Origin: FEB-22 sp003105195
GTDB taxonomy: Bacteria; Pseudomonadota; Alphaproteobacteria; Rhizobiales; Xanthobacteraceae
Direction of reading: 5' to 3'
DNA length: 64,000 nucleotides
Assembly: GCA_027493405.1 (NCBI GenBank)
Contig: JAOSKV010000002.1
Span: 145,134-209,133 of the forward strand
The notes under the pieces were generated by a model. That model did not search any database, was not told where the DNA came from, and worked only from the letters and a program-made list of their open reading frames with translations. Numbering within the stretch: position 1 is the first letter of the stretch; every line of letters begins with the position of its first letter. Position numbers and translations under genes: made by a program. Positions 11,315-20,318 of the stretch are shown piece by piece.

Positions 11315-11902
11315 TCATTCGGCGGGCTGCGCCCGCATGCTGCGGCGGATGCGTGCGATCCGTCGCAGGAAGCGGCCGGCGCGCTTCGGCTTCATCAGCC
11401 AGGCCAGCGAAGCGAGCCGGCGCCGGACCGGCGCGAGCGTCTCGCCGAGCCAGGCGCGCAGGCGCGCCTTGATCGGATCGACCAGGGCATGCGCCCAGGC
11501 GAGCCAGGCGAGCACATGCGTATGGAGCCAGCGGAACCAGGCAAGCTGCAGCAGCTTCGGCCGGGTCACGTCGAAGATGAAGGCGGTGACGCCCATGCTC
11601 ACGACCTTGGCGCCGGCGAGCGTCGCCATGGCGCCGAGCCACCAGCCCTTGGCCAGAAACCAGAGGCCGGCGAGCTTGACCGGGAACAACAGCGCTACCG
11701 GGATCAGGAACACCAGCAGGGTCGGGTAGGGCGGCAGCACCTCGATCCAGGCCGCGACGCGCGCCTTGAGCCGCTCCCAGGCCAGGCGGTCGACGATCCA
11801 CTGCACCGCCGGCCGCAAGTGGTCCCACAGCCACGCCTCGAACAGGAAGACGAGGGCGAGCAGGATCCAGAGCGGCTTCAACAGGCGGCGCATGGCGTGC
11901 AT
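11315..11902 (-). CDS. Conserved membrane protein, unknown function
   Basis: The 195-residue product has an N-terminal membrane segment (LLKPLWILLALVFLFEAWLW), a hydrophobic hairpin in the middle (LLVFLIPVALLFPVKLAGLW and the next segment around residues 75-110), and a very basic C-terminal tail. Proteins of this type are conserved in Bradyrhizobium and relatives without assigned function. The stop abuts the DUF4337 stop directly, so the two genes converge with no gap. A nearby in-frame ATG at 11893 is an alternative start. Confidence 0.65.
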   Translation of the reverse strand: MHAMRRLLKPLWILLALVFLFEAWLWDHLRPAVQWIVDRLAWERLKARVAAWIEVLPPYPTLLVFLIPVALLFPVKLAGLWFLAKGWWLGAMATLAGAKVVSMGVTAFIFDVTRPKLLQLAWFRWLHTHVLAWLAWAHALVDPIKARLRAWLGETLAPVRRRLASLAWLMKPKRAGRFLRRIARIRRSMRAQPAE

Positions 11903-11984
11903 CCGGCGAGCATCGATCGGCGCCTCGCAACCTTTCTTAGTCGGGGTCGCCTAACGAAATGTTCGGCCGATGGGCATCGTACGG

Positions 11985-12103
11985 CGTCATCCCGGCGGAG
12001 CGAAAGCGAGAGCCCGGATCCCTAGCCCCGGTCTGTCCATGTCTCGACCACAGAGATTAGAGATTATGGATCCCGGGTCTCGCTCGCTTGCCCGGGACGA
12101 CGG
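11985..12103. repeat. Dispersed intergenic palindrome
   Basis: The outer ends read CGTCATCCCGG and CCCGGGACGACGG and are roughly inverted. Inner arms containing CGGATCC and GGATCCCGGG with GCGAGA/TCTCGC flanks also pair. The arrangement (CGTCATCCCGG...CCGGGACGAC) is a familiar Bradyrhizobium-type intergenic repeat. It lies directly after the lpdA stop and may act as an mRNA 3' structure. Confidence 0.7.
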
Positions 12104-12128
12104 CCGCGCGCGCCGCACCGCAGGTGCG

Positions 12129-13529
12129 CTAGATATGAATCGCCCGCTTCTCCACGGCCAGCGCGGCTTCCTTGACGGCCTCGGTCAGGGTCGGATGGGC
12201 GTGGCAGGTGCGGGCGATGTCCTCGGAGGAGGCGCCGAACTCCATGGCGATCGCCGCCTCGGCGATCATGGTGCCGGCATCGGCGCCGACGATGTGCACG
12301 CCGAGCACGCGGTCGGTCTTGGAGTCGGCGAGGATCTTCACGAAGCCGTCGGTCCGGGCGCTGGCCTTGGCGCGGCCGTTGGCCGTGAAAGGAAACTTGC
12401 CGACATTGTAGGTGACGCCGGCCTCCTTGAGCTCCTCCTCGCTCCTGCCGATCGAGGCGACCTCCGGGAAGGTGTAGATCACGTTCGGGATCACGTCGTA
12501 GTTCAGGTGCCCGGCCTGGCCGGCGAGGATCTCGGCGAGCGCGACGCCCTCGTCCTGGGCCTTGTGGGCGAGCATCGGCCCCGCGATGACGTCGCCGATC
12601 GCATAGATGCCGGGCACATTGGTCTGGTAGTGCGCGTCGACGACGACGCGGCCGCGATTGTCCTTCTGCACGTCGGCCTCCTCCAGGCCGAGCCCTTCGG
12701 TGAAGGGCACGCGGCCGACCGCGACCAGCACCACGTCGGCCTCCAGGGTCTCGGCGGCGCCGGCGGCGGCGGGCTCCACGGTCGCCTGCAGGCGCTTGCC
12801 GGAATTCGCGACCGCGCTCACCTTGGAGGAGAGCCTGAACGTGATGCCCTGCTTCTGCAGGATGCGCTGGAACTGCCTGGCGACCTCGAGGTCCATGCCG
12901 GGCAGGATACGGTCGAGGAACTCGACCACCACGACCTCGCTGCCGAGCCGGCGCCAGACCGAGCCGAGCTCGAGGCCGATCACGCCGGCGCCGACCACGA
13001 GCAGCTTCTCGGGCACCTTGTCGAGGGCGAGCGCGCCGGTGGAGGACACGACGCGCTTCTCGTCGATCTCGATGCCGGAGAGGCGCGCCACGTCCGAGCC
13101 GGTGGCGATCACGATCGCCTTGGTCTCCAGCACCTGCTTGCCGCCGTCCGCGGCCGTCACCTCGACGGCGCCGGGGGCGAGGATGCGGCCGCGGCCGATG
13201 AAGGGATCGATCTTGTTCTTCTTGAACAGGAAGGCGACGCCCTTGACGTTGCCGTCGACGCCCGCCTCCTTGAACTTCTGCATGGCGGCGAGATCGAGCT
13301 TCGGCTTGCCGACCCGGATTCCCATCTTCTCGAGATCGTGGCCGGCTTCCTCGAACAGGTGCGAAGCATGCAGCAGCGCCTTGGAGGGAATGCAGCCGAC
13401 ATTGAGGCAGGTGCCGCCGAAGGTCGGGTCCTTCTCGACCACCGCCACCTTGAGGCCGAGCTGCGCGGCGCGGATCGCGCAGACATAGCCGCCCGGCCCG
13501 GTTCCGATCACGATGAGGTCGTACGCCAT
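12129..13529 (-). CDS. lpdA: Dihydrolipoamide dehydrogenase (E3)
   Basis: E3 reoxidises dihydrolipoyl groups of the 2-oxoglutarate dehydrogenase complex with FAD and NAD+. The 466-residue product has the N-terminal FAD motif GTGPGGYVCA, the redox disulfide GGTCLNVGCIPSK (Cys41 and Cys46), an NAD-binding GAGVIGLELGSVW motif, the second FAD motif IYAIGDV, and the C-terminal active-site HAHPTLTEAV. It is the last gene of the mdh-suc-lpd cluster but is separated from sucB by the DUF4160/DUF2442 pair. Gap to DUF2442 is 18 bp, so one transcript is likely. Confidence 0.97.
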   Translation of the reverse strand: MAYDLIVIGTGPGGYVCAIRAAQLGLKVAVVEKDPTFGGTCLNVGCIPSKALLHASHLFEEAGHDLEKMGIRVGKPKLDLAAMQKFKEAGVDGNVKGVAFLFKKNKIDPFIGRGRILAPGAVEVTAADGGKQVLETKAIVIATGSDVARLSGIEIDEKRVVSSTGALALDKVPEKLLVVGAGVIGLELGSVWRRLGSEVVVVEFLDRILPGMDLEVARQFQRILQKQGITFRLSSKVSAVANSGKRLQATVEPAAAGAAETLEADVVLVAVGRVPFTEGLGLEEADVQKDNRGRVVVDAHYQTNVPGIYAIGDVIAGPMLAHKAQDEGVALAEILAGQAGHLNYDVIPNVIYTFPEVASIGRSEEELKEAGVTYNVGKFPFTANGRAKASARTDGFVKILADSKTDRVLGVHIVGADAGTMIAEAAIAMEFGASSEDIARTCHAHPTLTEAVKEAALAVEKRAIHI

Positions 13530-13547
13530 GGGGATCTCGGTTCTCTT

Positions 13548-13835
13548 CTAACCCGCCTGGAGGTGAAGCTCTGCCTGCCGTTCGGCGCGTTGCCGAAGAG
13601 CGTCAGCCCCGAAATCGATCTCTTCGCCGCGCTCATTCATCCAGTAGATGGCATGGCCATGATCGCCGACGCGAACGCTCTTGAAGTTTTCGGCGTCCTG
13701 AAGGTACGTGAAGATGTTCCCCCGCGAGATGACGGGCCGGAGGTCGACCACACCTGTGTAGCCGTCATTCCACGTGATCTTCAGAACGCCCTGTATCACG
13801 GACTCTGCAGAAACGATCCTCGCAATCTCTGTCAT
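13548..13835 (-). CDS. DUF2442 domain protein
   Basis: This 95-residue protein matches the DUF2442 family: KITWNDGYTGVVDLRP, then a central loop, then an acidic IDFGADALR segment near the end. The family is small, often encoded next to DUF4160, and has been suggested to be DNA-binding or antitoxin-like; neither is shown here. Its ATG at 13835 overlaps the stop of the DUF4160 gene as ATGA, so the pair is translationally coupled. The pair lies between sucB and lpdA, which are usually adjacent or separated by other metabolic genes. Confidence 0.8.
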   Translation of the reverse strand: MTEIARIVSAESVIQGVLKITWNDGYTGVVDLRPVISRGNIFTYLQDAENFKSVRVGDHGHAIYWMNERGEEIDFGADALRQRAERQAELHLQAG

Positions 13836-14083
13836 GGAATCCTCCCCGGATTGCTTCCGGAGGCGCATGCCTCCCAGGCGGCCCTCAGCTGCTCTCGCCG
13901 CGAGGACGCCCACTCTTGGACCATTCGCAACTGCGGGTTCGGCAAGCTCCCTTTTACGATCACCAGCCTCTCGATCTCAATCTGCGCGATGAACTCCGCG
14001 TAGCGCGCGTGGAAGTGTGGAGGGGGATGCTCGTCGAAATAGAACTCGACCCGGATTCCATTGATGATCGCGACCGTCGGCAT
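13832..14083 (-). CDS. DUF4160 domain protein
   Basis: The 83-residue product has the DUF4160 hallmarks: a start MPTVAIINGIRVEFYFDEH, then PPHFHARYAEF, and a C-terminal WASSRREQLRAAWEAC helix. DUF4160 proteins are commonly encoded immediately before DUF2442 proteins, and the pair is sometimes considered a toxin-antitoxin-like module, without firm proof. The gap from the sucB stop is only 12 bp, so it would be carried on the suc transcript. GC content looks slightly lower than in the flanking suc genes, which would fit later insertion. Confidence 0.8.
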   Translation of the reverse strand: MPTVAIINGIRVEFYFDEHPPPHFHARYAEFIAQIEIERLVIVKGSLPNPQLRMVQEWASSRREQLRAAWEACASGSNPGRIP

Positions 14084-14095
14084 CGAAACGCGATT

Positions 14096-15334
14096 TCATA
14101 AGTCGAGGATCAGCCGCGCCGGGTCCTCCAGGCTCTCCTTCACGCGCACCAGGAAGGTGACGGCCTCGCGGCCGTCGACGATGCGGTGGTCGTAGGAGAG
14201 CGCGAGATACATCATGGGCCGCACCTCGATCTTGCCGGCGACCGCCATGGGGCGGTCCTGGATCTTGTGCATGCCGAGGATGCCGGACTGCGGCGCGTTG
14301 AGGATCGGGGTCGACATCAGCGAGCCGTAGATGCCGCCGTTGGTGATCGTGAAGGTGCCGCCCTGCATCTCCTCGATCTTGAGCGCTCCGTCGCGCGCGC
14401 GGCGCCCGAAATCGCCGATCGTCTTCTCGATCTCGGCCAGCGACTTGCGATCGCAGTCGCGCACCACCGGCACCACCAGGCCGCGCTCGGTGCCGACCGC
14501 GATGCCGACGTGGTAGTAGTTCTTGTAGATGATGTCGGTGCCGTCGATCTCGGCATTGACGGCGGGCAGCTCCTTGAGCGCCTGCACGCAGGCGCGCACG
14601 AAGAAGCCCATGAAGCCGAGCTTCACGCCGTGCTTCTTCTCGAACAGGTCCTTGTACTGGCTGCGCAGCGCCATCACGTGGCTCATGTCGACCTCGTTGA
14701 AGGTCGTGAGCATGGCGGCGGTGTTCTGGGCGTCCTTGAGCCGGCGCGCGATGGTCTGGCGCAGCTTGGTCATGCGCACGCGCTCCTCGCGCGCGGCGTC
14801 GTCGGCGGGCGAGGGCGCGCGCATCTGCACGGCGGCGGGCGCGGCGACCGGGGTCGGCTGGGCGGCGGCGCGCTCGATGGCGGCCAGCATGTCGCCCTTG
14901 GTGACGCGGCCGTCCTTGCCGCTGCCCGGCACCGTGGTGGCGTCGACGCCGCTCTCGGCGGCGAGCCGGCGCACCGAGGGCGCCTGCGGGCCGTCCGGCG
15001 CCTTGGCGGCGGCGGTCGGGGCGGGTGCCGCGGGGACAGCCGGCGGCGCGGCCGGCTTCGGCGCAGCGGGCTTGGCCGCCGCGGCGGGCGCGGCGCCGGC
15101 GCCTTCCTTGATCTGGCCGAGCAGCGCGCCGACCGCGACCGTCTCGCCGTCCTTGGCCGCGATCTCGGCGAGCACGCCGGCGGCCGGCGCCGGGACCTCG
15201 ATCGTCACCTTGTCGGTCTCGAGCTCGACCAGCGGCTCGTCCACCGCCACGGCCTCGCCCGGCTGCTTGAACCAGCGGCCGATGGTCGCCTCGGTGACGG
15301 ATTCGCCGAGCGTGGGAACGCGGATGTCAGCCAT
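14096..15334 (-). CDS. sucB: 2-oxoglutarate dehydrogenase E2, dihydrolipoyl succinyltransferase
   Basis: SucB is the core of the 2-oxoglutarate dehydrogenase complex, moving the succinyl group from E1 to CoA. The 412-residue product starts MADIRVPTLGESVTEA. It has one lipoyl domain with Lys42 in ELETDKVTIEV, an Ala/Pro linker, a peripheral subunit-binding domain at about 122-142 (PSVRRLAAESGVD), a second linker, and the catalytic domain ending with the active-site His383 in SYDHRIVDGREA. The start at 15334 is chosen because it gives the canonical N-terminus; about 57 bp separate it from the sucA end. Confidence 0.97.
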   Translation of the reverse strand: MADIRVPTLGESVTEATIGRWFKQPGEAVAVDEPLVELETDKVTIEVPAPAAGVLAEIAAKDGETVAVGALLGQIKEGAGAAPAAAAKPAAPKPAAPPAVPAAPAPTAAAKAPDGPQAPSVRRLAAESGVDATTVPGSGKDGRVTKGDMLAAIERAAAQPTPVAAPAAVQMRAPSPADDAAREERVRMTKLRQTIARRLKDAQNTAAMLTTFNEVDMSHVMALRSQYKDLFEKKHGVKLGFMGFFVRACVQALKELPAVNAEIDGTDIIYKNYYHVGIAVGTERGLVVPVVRDCDRKSLAEIEKTIGDFGRRARDGALKIEEMQGGTFTITNGGIYGSLMSTPILNAPQSGILGMHKIQDRPMAVAGKIEVRPMMYLALSYDHRIVDGREAVTFLVRVKESLEDPARLILDL

Positions 15335-16479
15335 GATGAAAGTCCTTCTTCCGTCACGCCTCTTTGCGCGACGGGGGTCATGCAATGTGGGTCAGCCGGA
15401 AGCGTCGTGAGAGGTGCTTGAGCTGCGCCCCGGGTTGCAAGGAGGGCCGGTGGCGGCGGCCGAGGCCGACGGGGCCTGCGTAGCGCGGCCGCTTGTGCTG
15501 GCGCCGGCCTGCTGCGCCCACGGATAGGCTGGCTGAGTGCCGGCCCATGTTGCGCGGCCCTCCTCCCCCCCTTACCCCCCCCGGAGGCCCCCCCCCTGCC
15601 CCTTCCTTCCTCTCAAATTCCCAGCTCGCCTGGTGTTGGACATGAGGCCGGTGGCGTGGCGGCCGGGGGCGGCCCGCGTGCGGCCGCTTGTTTGGCCGGC
15701 CTGGTTGGGCCCCCTTTCGAGATAGGGCTCGATGAGTCAGGGCCCGCGTTTGCGGCTCCTCCTGGCGCAGTCTCTCGGCCCGTAGAGGGGTCGCTCCGCG
15801 CCTTCACGGGCACGGGTAGAGCTGCTCGCGCGCAGCAGGTAGACGTCGTCGTGCCTTTTCTCTCCGCTCCTCGGCGAGGTCGTTATAGACCTTGGGAGCA
15901 CCTCACCACGCGGCGGTCTTGCCGTCGGCGACCAACTGGTCTTGTCGTCCGGATGGGTCTGGGTCGTCCGACAGGGGTGGAAAAGGTGGTGCGGGGCGAC
16001 TCGTCGGGGGCGCGCGCTTTGGGCAGCAGGGTTTGGGTCTCGGGTCCGGCTTGGTCTCCGCCCCGGAGCTGGGCCAGCGTGTTGGGCGTCGTGCTTTTTC
16101 TTCTCGGGGGGGGTTCCCTCTCTTGGGGGGGGGTTTTCCGAGGAGACGAACTGGTCGATCACCACGCCGCTGTGCGCCGTTGGCGAAGTCGCCGAACTGC
16201 GCCTCCCACATGGTGAGCGCATTCGGCTCGGCGAGGGAGGGCCGTACTCGAAGCCGAGCACGGCCTCCTCGAGAGACATCGAGTTGATCATCCTTCGAAG
16301 CGGGCCTGGCCGTCGCGCAGGTGATTGAACGGGGTGGGCCGCGCCCTCGTTCTCCTGGTCGATCAGCACCGATGGCGCTGCGAGAAGGTGCCGCGCTCAG
16401 GAGTCCTGGCCCGAGAGCCGCAGATGGCCTTCCAGCAGCAGGGTGCAGACGGCGAGCGCCTCGGCGGTCCCCCTCCTAC

Positions 16480-16740
16480 CTCCCCCCTCCCCCACTTCCG
16501 CTCAAACCTGGATCCTCATGGACTGGCCCTCCCACCCCGCTCATCTTCTCCCCATCTCTCGGAACTCGCCTCTCCCCCCTTCCCCCCCCGCTTCTCTTTC
16601 TCCCCCCCTTTACCCCCACCCCCTCGCCCTCCCCCCTTCTTGGGCTTGCTTCCCCCCCTCCTTCTCCCCTCCCCATGTTGCCCTTCCTCTTCTTCCTCCC
16701 CCCACCCCCCCTCCCCCCCTTCTGAATAATTCACTTATCA
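16480..16740. other. C/T-rich low-complexity filler inside sucA
   Basis: Long runs of C interrupted by T, with almost no G on the plus strand, separate two E1 fragments. Such strand-skewed homopolymer sequence is unlike any coding region here. It looks like low-quality read tail inserted by gap closing. Confidence 0.75.
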
Positions 16741-17199
16741 CCAATTTCTCATACTACTTCCCTCTTAGCGGCCAGTCGAGGCCTCCCGGCTGTGGAACTT
16801 CTGCCGGGACTCTGATTAGCGTTGACCTTGCGTTGGCCGCGCAGTTCGGGGCCTCCGGTGATCGTCGCCGATCCGGCTCAGCGACTCGATCATCTTGGTG
16901 ATGTCCGGCGGATCTAGTGGCGGGCCGCGGCCTGAAGCCGGCCCAGCGGCTAGGTCGTGAGCCAGTCTGGTTGTTGACTTTGTAGTCCCGGCGGCCTCGG
17001 TGGCCTTCGGCGTCGAGCCGGGCCGCCAGCCGGCCTTCACTCCCCTGACCTCGAGGCGACGTCGCCCTGGGCGACGAGCTTCCCGAATTGCTCTCGACCG
17101 GCGTGGATGCGAGTGCTGTTCCGTACATGCAGCGCCTGGCCGAACGACAGGGTCGCCCCTCTCCTTTTCCGAAGTTTGCTGTCCGAACATGCCGTTGCC

Positions 17200-17790
17200 C
17201 TCCCTCCACTTCCGACCCCCCCGCTGCTTCTTCGCGTCGCCCCCCCCCCCGTCCCCCGCTCCGTTCTCGCCCTTGATCTCCTCCTCGATCCCCTGTCGCC
17301 TCCCCCTCACCTGGGGCACCTTCTGCCCCTTCCCATCCGGCTCTTTTTTTCGCTTTCCCCCCCCGGGGTTTTTCCCGATCTCATTCCCCTCCCCCCCTCC
17401 CTCTCCCCCCCGCTTTTTTTCGTCCAGATTTTCCCCCCCTTCCTCCCCCGCCTTTGTCGCTTCCTTTCTCCCGGCACCTTCCTCCTTTTCGGGCCTTCGT
17501 TTCGTCCTCCAGGGGTTTGGCGCCGGTTGGGGGGGGTGCGTATCGTGCGTCCCGGCTGGGGGGGTGGTGCTGGTTCCCCGGTCTCTCCGTGTCCGGCCCC
17601 CCCGCCCGGGGGGGGGGGATTTTTTTGGTCGTCTGTGGGCCCCGTTCCGTGCTCCGCGGGTCCCCCCTCCTGTCCCTCCCCCCGGCCGCCGGGTGGTTTT
17701 GTGTTGGTGGGGGCCCCCGGGTGCATTGCCCATTTTTCTGGTCTCCTGGTGTTCCTGCTCGGCCCCGTTTTTTTCCCACCGCCTTCTCGA
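17200..17790. other. C/T- and G-rich filler replacing the central part of sucA
   Basis: About 590 bp of C-, T- and G-homopolymer-rich sequence stands where about 1.4 kb encoding the E1 central region should be. The plus-strand reading frames through it are rich in Pro, Ser and Phe only because of composition. No E1 motif is recognisable inside it. Confidence 0.75.
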
Positions 17791-18193
17791 CCTCTGCCCA
17801 CTGGCCGTCGAGGGCCGAGACGAGCTCGTCGCGCGCGGGCTGCGGCCAGTGCGGCTTCTTCCAGGAGGCCCCGCGCGCGCTCCGGGTCACGTCGGCGGCG
17901 CTGTCCTTCAGGCTCGCGAAGAAGTCGCGCCACTCGGCGTCGACCGAGCCGGGGTCCGCCTGGTAGCGGGCGTAGAGATCCTCGATGTAGGCCGCGTTGC
18001 CACCGTAGAGAAAGGAGGAATTTGCGAAAGCCGCGTTCGCGTCCTGGCGAGACATATGCCGCATCCTGTCGTGCGGGGCGCGGGGCCCCGTGTGCCGCTC
18101 GGGAAGGCGAGCGAATCCGCCCGGTCCCCGGCGGGCAGCGCCTTCTACCCTATCTAGGCACAGGATGTGACGAGAAAAAGCTTAAGAACTGAA

Positions 18194-19078
18194 TTACGAT
18201 TTCAGCACTTCGACCAGGGTCTTGCCGATGCGCGCCGGGGACGGCGAGACGCGGATCCCGGCCGCCTCCATGGCGGCGATCTTGGACTCCGCGTCGCCCT
18301 TGCCGCCCGAGATGATGGCGCCGGCATGGCCCATGCGGCGGCCGGGCGGGGCGGTGCGGCCGGCGATGAAGCCGACCATCGGCTTGGCGCGGCCCTTCCT
18401 GGCCTCGCTCTTGATGAACTCGGCCGCGTCCTCCTCCGCGCTGCCGCCAATTTCTCCAATCATGACAATGGCTTCTGTCTTCTTGTCCTTGAGGAACATC
18501 TCCAGCATGGCGATGAACTCGGTGCCCTTCACGGGGTCGCCGCCGATGCCGACCGCGGTGGTCTGGCCGAGGCCCTCGGCGGTGGTCTGGAACACCGCCT
18601 CGTAGGTCAGGGTGCCGGAGCGCGAGACGATACCGACCTTGCCCTTCTGGAAGATGTTGCCCGGCATGATGCCGATCTTGCACTCGCCGGCCGTCATCAC
18701 GCCCGGGCAGTTGGGGCCGATCAGGCGCGACCGGGAGCCCTCCAGCGCGCGCTTCACCCGCACCATGTCGAGCACCGGGATGCCCTCGGTGATGCAGACG
18801 ATCAGCGGGATCTCGGCCTCGATCGCCTCGCAGATCGCGTCGGCGGCGCCCGCCGGCGGCACGTAGATCACGCTCGCGTCGGCGCCGGTCTTCTCGCGTG
18901 CCTCGAACACGGTGTCGAACACCGGCAGGCCGAGATGGGTCGCGCCGCCCTTGCCGGGCGCGGTGCCGCCCACCATCCGGGTGCCGTACTCGATGGCGCG
19001 CTCGGAATGGAAGGTGCCGTTCTTGCCGGTGAAGCCCTGGCAGATCACCTTGGTCGACTTGTTGATGAGGATGGACAC
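18194..19078 (-). CDS. sucD: Succinyl-CoA synthetase alpha subunit
   Basis: SucD with SucC makes succinate, CoA and a nucleoside triphosphate from succinyl-CoA. The 294-residue product has the N-terminal CoA-binding Rossmann region (CQGFTGKNGTFHSE), the GPNCPGVMT segment, and the phosphorylated active-site His251 in GRRMGHAGAII. The gap to sucC is 41 bp and both are on the minus strand in the usual sucCD order. A ribosome-type AAGGAAGGC precedes the ATG. Confidence 0.97.
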   Translation of the reverse strand: MSILINKSTKVICQGFTGKNGTFHSERAIEYGTRMVGGTAPGKGGATHLGLPVFDTVFEAREKTGADASVIYVPPAGAADAICEAIEAEIPLIVCITEGIPVLDMVRVKRALEGSRSRLIGPNCPGVMTAGECKIGIMPGNIFQKGKVGIVSRSGTLTYEAVFQTTAEGLGQTTAVGIGGDPVKGTEFIAMLEMFLKDKKTEAIVMIGEIGGSAEEDAAEFIKSEARKGRAKPMVGFIAGRTAPPGRRMGHAGAIISGGKGDAESKIAAMEAAGIRVSPSPARIGKTLVEVLKS

Positions 19079-19119
19079 GGGTTGCCTTCCTTACAGGTGC
19101 GCGAGTCGCTTCGAACCGG

Positions 19120-20286
19120 TCACGCGCCCTTCACGGCGCTCACGATCTTCTGGGCGGCGTCGTCGAGATCGTCGGCCGGGATCACGTTGAGGCCGGAGTC
19201 GGCGAGGATCTGCTTGCCGATCTCGACATTGGTGCCCTCGAGGCGCACCACCAGCGGCACTTGGAGGCCGACCTCCTTGACGGCTTCGACCACGCCGGCC
19301 GCGATGATGTCGCAGCGCATGATGCCGCCGAAGATGTTGACCAGGATGCCCTTCACGTTCGGGTCCGAGGTGATGATCTTGAAGGCCGCCACCACCTTCT
19401 CCTTGGTGGCGCCGCCGCCGACATCGAGGAAGTTCGCCGGCGTCATGCCGTAGAGCTTGATGATGTCCATGGTCGCCATGGCGAGGCCGGCGCCGTTGAC
19501 CATGCAGCCGATGGCGCCGTCGAGGGCGATGTAGTTGAGGTCGTGCTTGGACGCCTCGATCTCCTTCTCGTCCTCCTCGGTGAGGTCGCGCAGCGCGGTC
19601 ACGTCGGCATGGCGGTAGAGCGCGTTGCCGTCGAAGCCGATCTTGGCGTCGAGGCAGAGCAGCTGTTGCGACTTGGTCACCACCAGCGGATTGATCTCGA
19701 GCAGGCTCATGTCCTTGGCGACGAAGGCCGCGTAGAGCTTGGCGACGAGGCTCTCGGCCTGCTTGGCGAGGTCGCCGGAAAGCCCGAGCGCCTTGGCGAC
19801 GCGGCGGCCGTGGAAGGGCATGACCCCGGTCGCGGGATCGATCGAGAAGGTGAGGATCTTCTCGGGCGTCGTGCGCGCGACCTCCTCGATGTCCATGCCG
19901 CCTTCGGTCGAGACCACGAAGGCGACGCGCGAGGTGGTGCGGTCGACCAGGGCCGAGAGATAGAACTCCCGCTCGATCGCGGAGCCTTCCTCGACATAGA
20001 GGCGGTTGACCTGCTTGCCCTTCGGCCCGGTCTGGTGCGTCACCAGCGTCGCGCCGAGCAGACGCGTCGCCTCGGCCTTCACGTCGTCGACCGACTTGAC
20101 GACCTTGACGCCGCCCGCCTTCCCGCGGCCGCCGGCATGGATCTGCGCCTTGACGACCCAGACGGGCCCGCCGAGCTCGTCCGCGGCCTTGACGGCCTCC
20201 TCGACCGTGAAGGCCGGCAGGCCGCGCGCCACCGCCACGCCGAACTCGGCCAGCACGGCCTTGGCCTGGTACTCGTGGATGTTCAT
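19120..20286 (-). CDS. sucC: Succinyl-CoA synthetase beta subunit
   Basis: SucC carries the nucleotide-binding ATP-grasp domain and the succinate/specificity site. The start at 20286 gives the canonical MNIHEYQAKAVLAEFGVAV and a length of 388 residues, equal to the usual size. The ATP-grasp region contains KAQIHAGGRGKAGGVK near residue 46. The C-terminal domain has NIFGGIMRCD and PLVVRLEGTN, typical of the family. It is 32 bp downstream of mdh, supporting one transcript. Confidence 0.97.
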   Translation of the reverse strand: MNIHEYQAKAVLAEFGVAVARGLPAFTVEEAVKAADELGGPVWVVKAQIHAGGRGKAGGVKVVKSVDDVKAEATRLLGATLVTHQTGPKGKQVNRLYVEEGSAIEREFYLSALVDRTTSRVAFVVSTEGGMDIEEVARTTPEKILTFSIDPATGVMPFHGRRVAKALGLSGDLAKQAESLVAKLYAAFVAKDMSLLEINPLVVTKSQQLLCLDAKIGFDGNALYRHADVTALRDLTEEDEKEIEASKHDLNYIALDGAIGCMVNGAGLAMATMDIIKLYGMTPANFLDVGGGATKEKVVAAFKIITSDPNVKGILVNIFGGIMRCDIIAAGVVEAVKEVGLQVPLVVRLEGTNVEIGKQILADSGLNVIPADDLDDAAQKIVSAVKGA

Positions 20287-20318
20287 CTCGTCCCGCCCCC
20301 GTCTGTCGCCGACCGGCG

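Larger units (their letters stand above)
15392..18055 (-). pseudogene. sucA: 2-oxoglutarate dehydrogenase E1 (sucA/odhA), heavily damaged in this assembly
   Basis: E1 decarboxylates 2-oxoglutarate with thiamine diphosphate. The N-terminus is clean for about 90 residues (MSRQDANAAFANSSFLYGGN, then YIEDLYARY). After about 17,780 the sequence collapses into C/T-rich filler. Recognisable E1 fragments resume on the minus strand: LVAQGDV with ARLDAE, DYKVN and RWAGF (17,130-16,930); TAEALAVCTLLLEGH (near 16,460); GTFSQRH (near 16,380); INSMSLEEAVLGFEYG (near 16,270); FGDFANGAQ (near 16,190); KVYNDLAEER (near 15,900); and the C-terminal HKRPRYAG (near 15,490). These fall in different frames. The span is about 2.66 kb against about 2.95 kb expected, and the thiamine-binding centre is missing. 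Because sucB, lpdA, sucCD and mdh are intact, I infer assembly damage. Confidence 0.85.

Noticed and set aside
17000..18157. Long plus-strand reading frames rich in Pro, Ser and Phe in the damaged sucA region
   Set aside because: They arise from C/T-rich filler and have no ribosome site, signal peptide or domain. Minus-strand E1 fragments explain the rest.
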